The position numbers and the translations under genes are program-made. The notes beneath the pieces are model-generated. The model was not told the origin of the DNA, did no database searches, and worked only from the letters and a program-made list of their open reading frames with translations. 33,769 nt of DNA. It comes from JBNJGT01 sp964473285 (GTDB taxonomy: Archaea; Nanobdellota; Nanobdellia; Woesearchaeales; JACJVW01). Of the stretch, positions 7,366 through 16,400 are shown in pieces (within the stretch, counting starts at the first letter, position 1; each line of letters opens with the position of its first letter). The stretch spans positions 1 to 33,769 of the forward strand of contig CAYYOI010000014.1 of NCBI GenBank assembly GCA_964473285.1, in the 5' to 3' direction.

Positions 7366-10300
7366 ATGGCGTTGAATAAACAACAAAAGACAGCGGTGGA
7401 GAAGACTGAAGGTCCCTGCGTGATTCTCGCAGGGGCAGGCACTGGAAAATCTTTCACTGTGATTGAAAAAGTAAGCCATCTCGTTAAGGAGGGCTATGTT
7501 CCAGAGGAGATCCTGTGCCTTACGTTTTCTAATGAAGCGACAAATTCATTGAACAAGAAACTGCAGGAGAGAGGCGTGAACGCAGCGGTAAAGACGTTTC
7601 ATGCGTACTGCGCGGATGTCCTGCGACAGCATGGCCACCTCATCAAGGTGGATGAAAGTTTTGAGATTATTTTGCCTGATGATGCGAAAGTGCTATTGCA
7701 TAAGTACCTTGATATCGCGCCGTACTGGGCAGATAGGTATGTGTCAACCATCCAATCCGCTAAAGATTTCGGAATCACGCTGCAGGATATCAAAACACAT
7801 GCTGGGCGGATCAAGAAGCAGTTGGATGAATTATTGCCGGAGGGTGTTGATCCTGAGAAACATGAGCAGGAAATGCGGATAAAACTCAACACTTTGCATC
7901 TTCGGCCGTCTGGGACTGTGGAAGAACGCCGTGCAATCCGAGAGGAGAAAAAGGAGATCCAATCATTCCTTGCGGTATATGATGAATATGAGAAATTCAA
8001 GGAATTCATCGAGGCCTGGGAGGGCTATGATAAGCTCAAGCAGGAAAAGAACTATCTTGATTTCTCAGACCTGAATGTGTTGGTGCTGCAGCTCTTTGAG
8101 CAGTTTGGTGTGCAGTCAGGCTTTTCTTATGTGTTCGTGGATGAGTTCCAGGACACGAACAAACTGCAGTTCTCTTTGATTGAATACATTGCATCTCATG
8201 GGAACATCACAGTAGTAGGTGATCCGAATCAATCGATCTATGGCTTTCGGGGTGCGTATCGTGAGAGCTTTGAGCATTTCAAGCAGGTGTTCAATGTCCA
8301 GGATATAATCAAGCTTGAGGCAAGCTATCGTTCACCGGATAATGTGCTTGGAATCTCTTATGAATTGATCAAGAACAGCTATGAGGATCCTTCGGAGTGC
8401 ATCAAGGTGGAAAACGCTGATGGTGTCGCAGGTGATCCTGTGGATGTGGTTGAGCTTTTGAACAAGGAAGAGGAGGCCCGATACATCGCTGACACTGTTG
8501 AGCAGGCAATATCTGATGGAGTGCCAAAGGATGAGATCTGTGTCCTGCACCGGACTCACCAGCAGGCTGAGGTCATCAAGCAGGCTCTTGAACGAAAGGG
8601 AATTCCTGTGATTTCTGCTGGTCGTACTAATCTTTTGCAGAAACGGGAGGTTAGAACAGCCATCTCCTATCTTGCGATGCTTTCCAATGTGATTGAACGC
8701 TCGGGCTCAGGAGAGCAGAGCTGGTGGGATCTATTCCATTACCAAAATACGCTTAGTCCAAAGGATTCCATCAAAATCGGGCGGTACCTGAAAAAGCACG
8801 ATGTATCAATCGATGAACTGATGCTCAACCACCTGGATGAGGTTAATCTGTCTGAGGCTGGCCTGCGGGTGGTATCCAGGGTGAAAGAGAAGCTACAGGT
8901 ACTTCTAGAAGGCTCAAACAAGCCGCTTCCGGAGCTTGTGCTTGATGTTCTTGAGATATCCGGCTTGAATCGGGCATTCACCTATTCACGAACAGTCGAG
9001 AATATAGAGGCGTTGATGAATCTCAAGAAGCTTTATGAGCTTGCTGAGGATTTCTATAACCTGCACGAGCAGAATCTTTCTGATTTTATAGATTATATCG
9101 AGATAGTGGATTCACTGGGTGTGAATGTTGATGCTTCAAAACAGATGAATGTTGATGCTGTCAGATTGATGACAATCCATGCTGTGAAAGGTCTTGAATA
9201 CGACCTGGTGATAGTCTCTAACATGGCAGAGAAGCGGTTTCCTGTCACCAGGACCCAGAATGAGCCACTGATCCCCAAGGAACTCTTGCCGGATCTCTCT
9301 GCAGAGATTCGTTCATGGGGTGATATCCCTGAGAAGGAAAAGGAGCGGCGCATCAAGGATTATGAACGAAGGTTATTGATCTTTGAGGAGCGCAGGCTGT
9401 GCTATGTCGCCTGGACCAGAGCCAAAAAAAAACTTATCCTGACCTATGCAAGAAGTTACAATAACCAGCCTGATTCCAATGCTGCCTCTGTGTTTTTGCA
9501 GGAGATCAATTACCAGGATAATCCTATGGTGGAATTTGTTTCTGATCCAGAGGAATTGTCTTCTATTGTAGCACCTGATTCCAGGGCTGAGCAATACAAG
9601 GCGCGGCTCAAGGAGCAGGTGGTAACAGGGTTGGATGCGGATGACTTTCCAGCAGTGGTTGAAAAGGTCATGAACTATTTTGCCTGCAGGGGACAGACTG
9701 ATTTTGATCTTTCTCAGGTTACTGTGGATAGGGGTGAATTGGAAAGGCACCGGGTGCGGTGCGAGGAGAACAAGTCGCTGCTTATGTTTGATGCTTCGAA
9801 TTTCACTTTCAGCCCCAGTGCTCTCATGATGTATGATGAATGCCCGAAGAAATTCGAGCTGTCATACTTATATCAGATGCCCCAGCGGGGGGAATTCGAG
9901 GTGGATGCTGCCTCAACAGGCAGTTTTGTCCACAAGGTCCTTGAAGAGGGGGTAAAGGCAAAGGCTGATTACGAGGGGTATCTTCGCATCGCATCTGAGA
10001 TGTTGGAGGATCCTGAATGGGAGGGGATAGATCTTGAAGAGGTCAAACCTCTAATTTCTGTTTTTTGGGAGCGAAACAAGGATAAGATAGGGGATTCACA
10101 GACTGAGATGAAGCTTCCTGTGGAGATCGAGGGATTCCGGTTCTTTGGTGTTGCTGACAGGGTGGATAAATTGCCTGACGGGACGGTTGAGATCATTGAT
10201 TATAAGACGAACAAGGGCGCTATTTCGCCTAAAAAACGGGCCTGGCAGCTTGGCTTTTATGCCCTTGCCCTTCAACAGATGGGGTATACGGTGTCTAAAC

Positions 10301-10527
10301 TGACACTTGACATGCTCAAGCTTGACAAGCCTTTTTCGGTTGAGCTTGTGGATGGTGAGGCTACGCCTGAACGAGGGAAGGGGTTTAACCTTGCTGAGGT
10401 TCGTGAAGAGCTTGTTTCGACTGCGAAAAGAATTGCGCACGACTACGAGCATGAATTCAATACAACAGAGGATGACAATTGCCGCTTTTGCGGCTACAAG
10501 TTTTACTGTCCCAGGTGGGATGAGTAG
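7366..10527 (+). CDS. UvrD-type helicase fused to an Fe-S PD-(D/E)XK nuclease (AddAB/RecB-like)
   Basis: The ATG at 7366 is preferred over an in-frame GTG at 7327, because family members begin just before the LNKQQKTAV motif; this gives 1053 residues. Superfamily 1 helicase motifs appear in order: Walker A GAGTGKS (23-29), DEFQDT (259-264), GDPNQSIYGFRGA (from 285), TIHAVKGLEYD and YVAWTRAKK (R685). The C-terminal 230 residues are a RecB/Cas4-type nuclease: D931 in GVADRVD, D945-Y-K947 in EIIDYKTNK, and a QLGFYALAL helix. C826 with C1039, C1042 and C1048 should hold a 4Fe-4S cluster, as in AddB and Cas4. The expected role is ATP-driven unwinding and degradation of DNA ends. It is the first gene of the train leading into cas12a, 18 bases before the CARF gene. 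Its composition is less A/T-rich than its neighbours, so it may be a chromosomal repair gene that the CRISPR genes landed behind. Confidence 0.88.
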   Translation: MALNKQQKTAVEKTEGPCVILAGAGTGKSFTVIEKVSHLVKEGYVPEEILCLTFSNEATNSLNKKLQERGVNAAVKTFHAYCADVLRQHGHLIKVDESFEIILPDDAKVLLHKYLDIAPYWADRYVSTIQSAKDFGITLQDIKTHAGRIKKQLDELLPEGVDPEKHEQEMRIKLNTLHLRPSGTVEERRAIREEKKEIQSFLAVYDEYEKFKEFIEAWEGYDKLKQEKNYLDFSDLNVLVLQLFEQFGVQSGFSYVFVDEFQDTNKLQFSLIEYIASHGNITVVGDPNQSIYGFRGAYRESFEHFKQVFNVQDIIKLEASYRSPDNVLGISYELIKNSYEDPSECIKVENADGVAGDPVDVVELLNKEEEARYIADTVEQAISDGVPKDEICVLHRTHQQAEVIKQALERKGIPVISAGRTNLLQKREVRTAISYLAMLSNVIERSGSGEQSWWDLFHYQNTLSPKDSIKIGRYLKKHDVSIDELMLNHLDEVNLSEAGLRVVSRVKEKLQVLLEGSNKPLPELVLDVLEISGLNRAFTYSRTVENIEALMNLKKLYELAEDFYNLHEQNLSDFIDYIEIVDSLGVNVDASKQMNVDAVRLMTIHAVKGLEYDLVIVSNMAEKRFPVTRTQNEPLIPKELLPDLSAEIRSWGDIPEKEKERRIKDYERRLLIFEERRLCYVAWTRAKKKLILTYARSYNNQPDSNAASVFLQEINYQDNPMVEFVSDPEELSSIVAPDSRAEQYKARLKEQVVTGLDADDFPAVVEKVMNYFACRGQTDFDLSQVTVDRGELERHRVRCEENKSLLMFDASNFTFSPSALMMYDECPKKFELSYLYQMPQRGEFEVDAASTGSFVHKVLEEGVKAKADYEGYLRIASEMLEDPEWEGIDLEEVKPLISVFWERNKDKIGDSQTEMKLPVEIEGFRFFGVADRVDKLPDGTVEIIDYKTNKGAISPKKRAWQLGFYALALQQMGYTVSKLTLDMLKLDKPFSVELVDGEATPERGKGFNLAEVREELVSTAKRIAHDYEHEFNTTEDDNCRFCGYKFYCPRWDE

Positions 10528-10545
10528 AAATATATAACTAATATA

Positions 10546-11004
10546 ATGAAAACATTGATTACAAACATAGGATTTGAAGCATATTCTTGTGCAAATACGG
10601 CTTGGTTACTTGCAAGGCTTGAGAATTTCAGACCAGATAAGATTATTTTGCTATATAATAAAGACAAAACAATTCTAGAGAACAAAAAAACCAATATTTC
10701 CAAGATAAATGAATATTTTAAAGATATTACGATTGAAGAAGTTGAGTTTGAGGATGATTTTAATAATTACAAAGAAGTTGTAGAACATATTATCGAATCA
10801 AATAAAACTGAAGAGATTGCAATAGATGTAACTGCTGGAAGAAAATACATGAGTATAGCTGCTGTAATTTTAGCTTATAAATATGAAGTAAAAAGAGTAT
10901 ATTATACCCATATTAAATACACTAAGAAATATCAAAAATCTCCTATCACCCAAATACCGATAGTTGATGTAAAGTTGATCAATTTTATGGAGCTTGACAA
11001 ATGA
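10546..11004 (+). CDS. Stand-alone CARF-domain protein
   Basis: This 152-residue protein is a single CARF domain: strand KTLITNIGF at the start, KIILLYNKD at 32-40, and the signature D94-V-T96-A-G-R-K100, an exact fit to [DN]x[ST]xxx[RK], followed by the helix YMSIAAVILAYKY and strand VKRVYYTHI. It has no effector domain of its own. Its stop overlaps the start of the PIN-like gene (ATGA), so sensor and effector are probably made in equal amounts and act as a complex. CARF proteins bind cyclic oligoadenylates (known family property). No cyclase is visible here, so the ligand is unknown. It starts 18 bases after the helicase gene; an A/T-rich AAATATATAA at 10528-10537 is too close to serve a leaderless start at this ATG. 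Confidence 0.75.
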   Translation: MKTLITNIGFEAYSCANTAWLLARLENFRPDKIILLYNKDKTILENKKTNISKINEYFKDITIEEVEFEDDFNNYKEVVEHIIESNKTEEIAIDVTAGRKYMSIAAVILAYKYEVKRVYYTHIKYTKKYQKSPITQIPIVDVKLINFMELDK

Positions 11005-11933
11005 TTTTAAGAAAAGAAGACTTAATCGGTATATTCAATGATTTTTGGTTGAAAGATAAGAAGACTTTTAAGATTAGTTATGCAAAGAAGGAATTATTTA
11101 TTGTTACGCTTGGTGAGTCTATCAAAATCAGACACATAATTAATAAAAATGATTTGGATAATTTTAGTAAAATTGATGAAATTCCAGATTATGACGATTT
11201 ACTATTATGTTTTAGATGTTCTAATATCTTAAAGTGGGCGAATGAAGAACAAATCTTGAAAATCCTTAAAGAATTCATTATCAGAACCAAGGATTCTCAG
11301 GAAAGGAAAATTTGTTTAAGTTATGATACTTGTTCTTTACGACATAGAGATAATAGAATAATACGGGATATGACCTATAAAATAAAAGAAAAAAATAAGC
11401 ATATGAATTATCCTAATATAATTATCCCTGAAGGAATTAACAAGGAACTAAGAAAGTGGGATAATAAATATAAAAAACCTTTAATTGATGAATTGAAAAC
11501 TTATGTTCCTCAAGCAGGATCTTTTCTTAATCAAATAAATCTTTCATCAAGAAGGGTTAAAATAGGCAGTCTTGAACTGAAAAATATGCTAAAATCTCCA
11601 TTTTCTTTTAGAATTGAGTCTGAAATAGGAGATGAAAATATAATTGATTCTCTTAAAAGATACAGAAAAGAAAAGGATTGCGATATACTTGCATTTTCTG
11701 AAGATGATAACTTTGTAGAGATGGCAAAAGAAGAAGGAATCATATCTCAATTGATCATACACAAGAGAAAACTTGAACATTCTTTTGAATGCTCTTGGCA
11801 AGAATTAGCTGATCTGATATATATCTGTTCTATTGTTTTTGGAGCAATTAAGATGGATAATAAGACCATCTTTGGAATTTGGACAGGTAAGAAAGGAGAT
11901 AATTGGAATAATAAGGAAATTGAGATATTATAA
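11001..11933 (+). CDS. PIN-like nuclease, partner of the CARF protein
   Basis: This 310-residue protein has a central PIN-like core: D109 in LSYDTCSLRH (compare the DTN/DTC opening of PIN domains), E149 in IIPEGINKEL, D211 in GDENIIDSLKRY and D235/D236 in CDILAFSEDDNFVEMAKEEG, the usual 'T-x-D...A...G' segment. These four acidic positions would bind metal for RNA cleavage. Residues 1-95 are an unrecognised N-terminal domain, and residues 260-310 an unrecognised tail. It is translationally coupled to the CARF gene. CARF-effector nucleases are known mostly as fusions attached to type III CRISPR systems. Here sensor and nuclease are separate, and the nearest system is type V-A. The PIN assignment rests on motif order and spacing only. 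Confidence 0.6.
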   Translation: MILRKEDLIGIFNDFWLKDKKTFKISYAKKELFIVTLGESIKIRHIINKNDLDNFSKIDEIPDYDDLLLCFRCSNILKWANEEQILKILKEFIIRTKDSQERKICLSYDTCSLRHRDNRIIRDMTYKIKEKNKHMNYPNIIIPEGINKELRKWDNKYKKPLIDELKTYVPQAGSFLNQINLSSRRVKIGSLELKNMLKSPFSFRIESEIGDENIIDSLKRYRKEKDCDILAFSEDDNFVEMAKEEGIISQLIIHKRKLEHSFECSWQELADLIYICSIVFGAIKMDNKTIFGIWTGKKGDNWNNKEIEIL

Positions 11934-11969
11934 GATGATGGAAGCGGTTTGGGGTAAAGGTGTATAAAG

Positions 11970-13424
11970 ATGGCATTTGAAAATTTAACGAAATTTTTTG
12001 AGAAGGTAAAGACTGTAGGTTTTATCGAACGAATCTTCTTTTGGAGAAATGTAGTAACTTTGAGTTATGATGCGTATGAGGAGTTCAAGTCTGTTGATAA
12101 GGAGATCTCTTCCTTAAAGGAGTCATTGCAGGAATCTGATAATAGAATCAAGGAATTGGAAAAGGATCTTGATTATAACAAGAAAACGCTTTCTAAAGTC
12201 GAAAAGGATTTTGAGAAGAGTACTGAGAAAAATCAGGAATTGATACAATCCAATACAAAGCTTGAGAAGAATCTTTCAGAAGTGAAAAAATCTGATGCTA
12301 ACAATCTCGAGAAAATCCAAGGTTTAGAGAAGGATTTTGAAAAGGTGAGCGAGAAGAACGAGGAACTTGTCAAAAAAAATACAAAGTTAGAGAAAGAAAT
12401 CTCTGAGTTTGAAAAGTCTGAAAGTACAAATCAGGAACGGATAATAGAGCTGCAAAAGGACGTTGAAAAACTGAGTGAGAAAAATGAGGAGTTGGTGAAG
12501 AAGAATACCGAGCATGAGAAGACTCTCGCTGAAATTAAAAAGGTGGAGAAGAAACAGCAAGAGGAGTATGAGCATAAGATAACTGAACTGAATTCCTTGA
12601 AGGAACAGATGGATCTGGATAGAAAACGCTTACAGAATGAGCGTGAAGAAGAGATACAGACAAGATACGAAGAGATGAAACGGACCTGGCAGGTTCATGA
12701 GCAAAAGGTTGAGCAAACCGTTAAGAATGTCTGTAAGAGATGCCAGGTGGAGTATATTGATAGGGAAAAGACTCCTTTCAAAGGAAAGCCGGACAACACC
12801 ATTAAGATTGCTGGAGAATATATCATCTTTGATGCTAAGAGTCCGGCAAACGATAACCTTGACAATTTTCCGACTTATATAAAGAATCAAGCAGAATCCT
12901 TGAAAAAATACGCAAAGGAAAAAGATGTGAAAAAGGATATCTTCCTGGTCATTCCATTCAATACATTGGATAAAATACATGAGTATGTATATCCTATGGG
13001 AGATTACACTGTATTTGTGATAACCAGGGATAGCCTTGAACCAATTGTCAAATCATTACAAAAAATAGAGGAATATGAATTTGCAGAGCAACTTAGTCCG
13101 GAAGACAGGGATAATATCTGCAGGATTATCGGGAAATTTGCGCATACTTCAAAGCGAAGAATCCAAATTGATAATTATTTTGCGAATGAGTATATTCAGA
13201 TCCTGACGAAATGCAATACCCTGCCTGATGAATTCATGAAGAAGAGTGTGGAATTTGAGAAGTCTGAAAAGATGAATCCGCCGATGGAAAAAAGGGCTAA
13301 AAAGATCTCGAATACAGAGCTTAAAAAGGATGTGCAAAAGGTAAAGCAGGAAGCAAGCGCAAAGGATATATCCATAAATAAAGATGTGGAAAAGATCGAG
13401 GAGATTCCTCTTTATAAAGGGTGA
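11970..13424 (+). CDS. Coiled-coil RmuC-like nuclease
   Basis: In this 484-residue protein, residues 35-245 are a long coiled coil built partly from a 42-residue repeat. Residues 255-400 resemble the RmuC nuclease domain: PDNTIKI (D275), then EYIIFDAKSPA (D288, K290), then a helical KNQAESLKKYAKEKD and DIFLVIPF strand. RmuC proteins are restriction-endonuclease-fold proteins that limit inversions and rearrangements. The C-terminal 85 residues are basic and helical. AAAGGTG at 11957-11962 is well placed for the ATG. The cas12a ribosome binding site overlaps this gene's stop codon, so the two are translationally linked. The short N-terminus (GFIERIFFWRNVVTL) could be a weak membrane-associating segment, but it is not a clear transmembrane helix. 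A role alongside Cas12a is inferred from position only. Confidence 0.7.
   Translation: MAFENLTKFFEKVKTVGFIERIFFWRNVVTLSYDAYEEFKSVDKEISSLKESLQESDNRIKELEKDLDYNKKTLSKVEKDFEKSTEKNQELIQSNTKLEKNLSEVKKSDANNLEKIQGLEKDFEKVSEKNEELVKKNTKLEKEISEFEKSESTNQERIIELQKDVEKLSEKNEELVKKNTEHEKTLAEIKKVEKKQQEEYEHKITELNSLKEQMDLDRKRLQNEREEEIQTRYEEMKRTWQVHEQKVEQTVKNVCKRCQVEYIDREKTPFKGKPDNTIKIAGEYIIFDAKSPANDNLDNFPTYIKNQAESLKKYAKEKDVKKDIFLVIPFNTLDKIHEYVYPMGDYTVFVITRDSLEPIVKSLQKIEEYEFAEQLSPEDRDNICRIIGKFAHTSKRRIQIDNYFANEYIQILTKCNTLPDEFMKKSVEFEKSEKMNPPMEKRAKKISNTELKKDVQKVKQEASAKDISINKDVEKIEEIPLYKG
12198..12569 (+). repeat. 126-bp imperfect tandem repeat encoding a coiled coil
   Basis: Three consecutive 42-residue units start at residues 77, 119 and 161. 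The shared core is SEKNEELVKKNTKLEK with small changes. A 42-residue period equals six heptads, so gain or loss of a unit would lengthen or shorten the coiled coil in register. Confidence 0.7.
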
Positions 13425-13428
13425 TAAG

Positions 13429-16400
13429 ATGAAACAAAAATCAGTATGGAACAATTTTACCAACCAATACAGTTTGTCAAAAACCTTGCGATTTGAGCTT
13501 AAACCTATTGGTGATACTCTACAAAACATTAAAGAAAAAGGTATTATTGAAGAGGATAAGGAACGTGAGAAACGATTTAATGAGATAAAACAGCTGATGG
13601 ATGAGTATTATAAGGATTTTATTGAACGGGCACTCAAGACAGTACATATTGATCAAAAGGATTTAAAGGCCTACCAGGAGGTTTATCTTACTTTAAAGAA
13701 GAGTAAACAAAAGAAGGAAAGCTATGAAAAACTTGAAAAAAAGTATCTTGCCAATCAAAAACTGTTGAGAAATGAAATATATAAGAAAATAAAGGAGTTT
13801 AAGGAATTCAATTACTTATTCAAGAAGGAGTTTGTAAATAAACTGCTTCCAGAGTGGCTTGATGAAAAAAAGCGCTTTGCTGAGGCAAATAAGGTTCGGG
13901 AATTTGGTCGATGGGTAACTTACTTCACAGGCTTCTTTGAAAACAGAAAGAATGTCTTTTCTAATGAACCTATAGCGACAGCTCTTATTTATCGAATTGT
14001 ACATGATAATTTCCCAAAATTCTTGGATAATATTGAACGTTATGAAATTCTAAAGGAGCACAAAGTCTCATTTAAAGAAGTAGAAAAAAACTTTAAGAAT
14101 GAACTAAATGGCTCACTTGATGCCTTTTTTTCTATAAGTACTTTCAATGATTGTTTGAATCAAGAAGGTATAGATCGATTTAATATGATAATTGGTGGTA
14201 AAAGTACTGAAGATGGGCATATAATAAAAGGAATAAATCAAGTGGTTAACGAATTTTCACAAAAACACGATGAAAAGAAGATCCGAAAATTAAAGATGAT
14301 GCCTTTATTCAAGCAGATTTTGAGTGATAGGGAATCAGCTTCATTTATACCAGATAAGTTCAAAAATGATAAGGAATTGATTGATAGCATAATTACATAT
14401 TATAAAAATCAAGATTTTAATAAATTGAAGAATGTGTTATCTCGTTTGCATGAGTGTGATCTTAACCAGATTTATATTAGAAATGATGGTCGATTGAATA
14501 GATTATCTAAAGAATTATTAGGGGATTGGGAATTTATTAATAATGGATTAAAAGAGTACGCAAGGAGTGAGCTAAATAAAAATACAGATAAAAAATTAGA
14601 TGATTGGTTTAAAAAAGAGTTTTTTGCTATAGCTGAAATTAATGAAGGAATAAAAAGAATTAATCCTGATATTTCTTTAAAAGAATATTTTGCATCTCTA
14701 AAAAGAGAAGATAAAAATATTGTTCAGGATATCAAGAAAAACTACAAGGAATTTAAAAAAATTGAAGTAACCTCTGACTCTTCTCTTCTGAGCAAAAAGA
14801 GAGAGAAAGATATTGAAACAATAAAGGCTTTCCTTGATTCGATTATGGATTTGTTTCATTTCATTAAGCCATTATATATGAATAGTGATAATGCACATGA
14901 TATAGATTCTGATTTCTACATTAAATTCAACAAATCCTATGAAGAACTACAAGAAATCATTCCTTTGTATAATAAAGTACGCAATTATGTAACGCAGAAG
15001 CCTTTCAGTACAAAGAAGTTTAAGTTAAATTTTCAGTGTAGTAGTTTATTAGGGGGATGGAGTTCAAGTTTTACTACAAATGCAGGGCTAATACTCCGGA
15101 AAGATGGCAACTTTTTTCTGGCAATTGTTCCAAGATCTTTAGATAAGGATACTGTGAACCGATTGAAGCAGAAGGGTAACACTATAGATGTATTAAATTA
15201 TGACTTCCAAAAGCCTGACAATAAAAATATCCCTCGTTTGTTTATCAGGTCAAAAGGTGAGAACTTTGCACCAGCAGTACAAAAATATAATTTGCCTATT
15301 AATGATGTATTGAAAATTTACGATAAGGGTTATTTTCGAACAGAATATCGTGAGAAGGATGAAAAGGTATATAGGGAATCCCTCAAAAGATTGATAGATT
15401 ATTTCAAGGAAGGATTTCGTAAACATGAATCCTATAAGCATTATACATTTGAGTGGAAAAAGACAGAAGATTATAAAGATATATCTGAATTTTATCATGA
15501 TACGGAGAAGTCATGTTATAAACCCCGTTTTTATCAGGTAAACTTAAATGTTTTGGAAGAGATGGTTTCTGCTGGTAAGATATACCTTTTCCAAATATGG
15601 AATAAAGATTTTTCAACATATTCAAAGGGTCGGAAGAATTTACATACTCTTTATTGGCAGGAACTTTTTTCATCTGAGAATCTTAAAGATGTTGTGTATA
15701 AATTAAATGGTGAAGCAGAGCTTTTTTTCCGGGAAAAATCACTGGAAAAAAAGATTACTCATCCTAAGAAAAAACCTATAGATAAGGAGCCAAGAAAGGA
15801 TGATAAGGGAAACCTGAAAGAAAAGAGTCTGTTTGAATATGATCTTATAAAGGATCGCCGGTATACTGAAGATAAATTCTTTTTTCATTGTCCGATAACC
15901 ATGAATTTTAAGGCAGGCAATAATAAGTGGATTGTCAATCAAAGAGTAAGAGATGCTATCAATAGTGGTGTAAATGTATTGAGTATTGACAGGGGTGAAC
16001 GTCATCTGGCTTATTATACCTTACTTGATCCGAAAGGTAAGATTTTGGAGCAGGGCTCTTTTAACAGGATTTCTGATGATTTAGGAAGGGGAAAAGATTA
16101 TCATGATAAGTTGAATAAGCTGGAAAAGTCTCGAGATAAGGCCCGAAAGAACTGGAAAGAAATAGCAAATATCAAAGAGTTAAAGGAGGGATATCTTTCC
16201 CAGATAGTTCATAAAATCACTAAGATGGCGATAGAGAAGAATGCTATAATTGTATTAGAAGATTTGAATTTTGGTTTTAAGCGAGGCAGATTCAAAATTG
16301 AAAAGCAAGTTTATCAAAAATTTGAAAAAATGCTGATTGACAAGCTGAATTATCTAGTGTTCAAAGATCAAAAAAAGGAAGAGCCTGGTGGATTGTTGAA

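Noticed and set aside
7599..10703. Several long minus-strand frames under the helicase gene
   Set aside because: The plus-strand protein has every helicase and nuclease motif in order; the antisense frames have no domain, no ribosome site and biased, serine/arginine-rich composition.
3629..11933. A hidden type III CRISPR system to supply the CARF ligand
   Set aside because: No Cas10, Csm/Cmr or other cyclase-like protein is found in any frame in the window; only the CARF proteins are present.
13098..13113. 16-base identity between the reverse complement of the spacer at 21670-21699 and the RmuC-like gene
   Set aside because: The match covers only the PAM-distal half of the spacer and the seed half differs, so it would not direct cleavage. 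It encodes a common-looking P-E-D-R-D stretch and could be chance.
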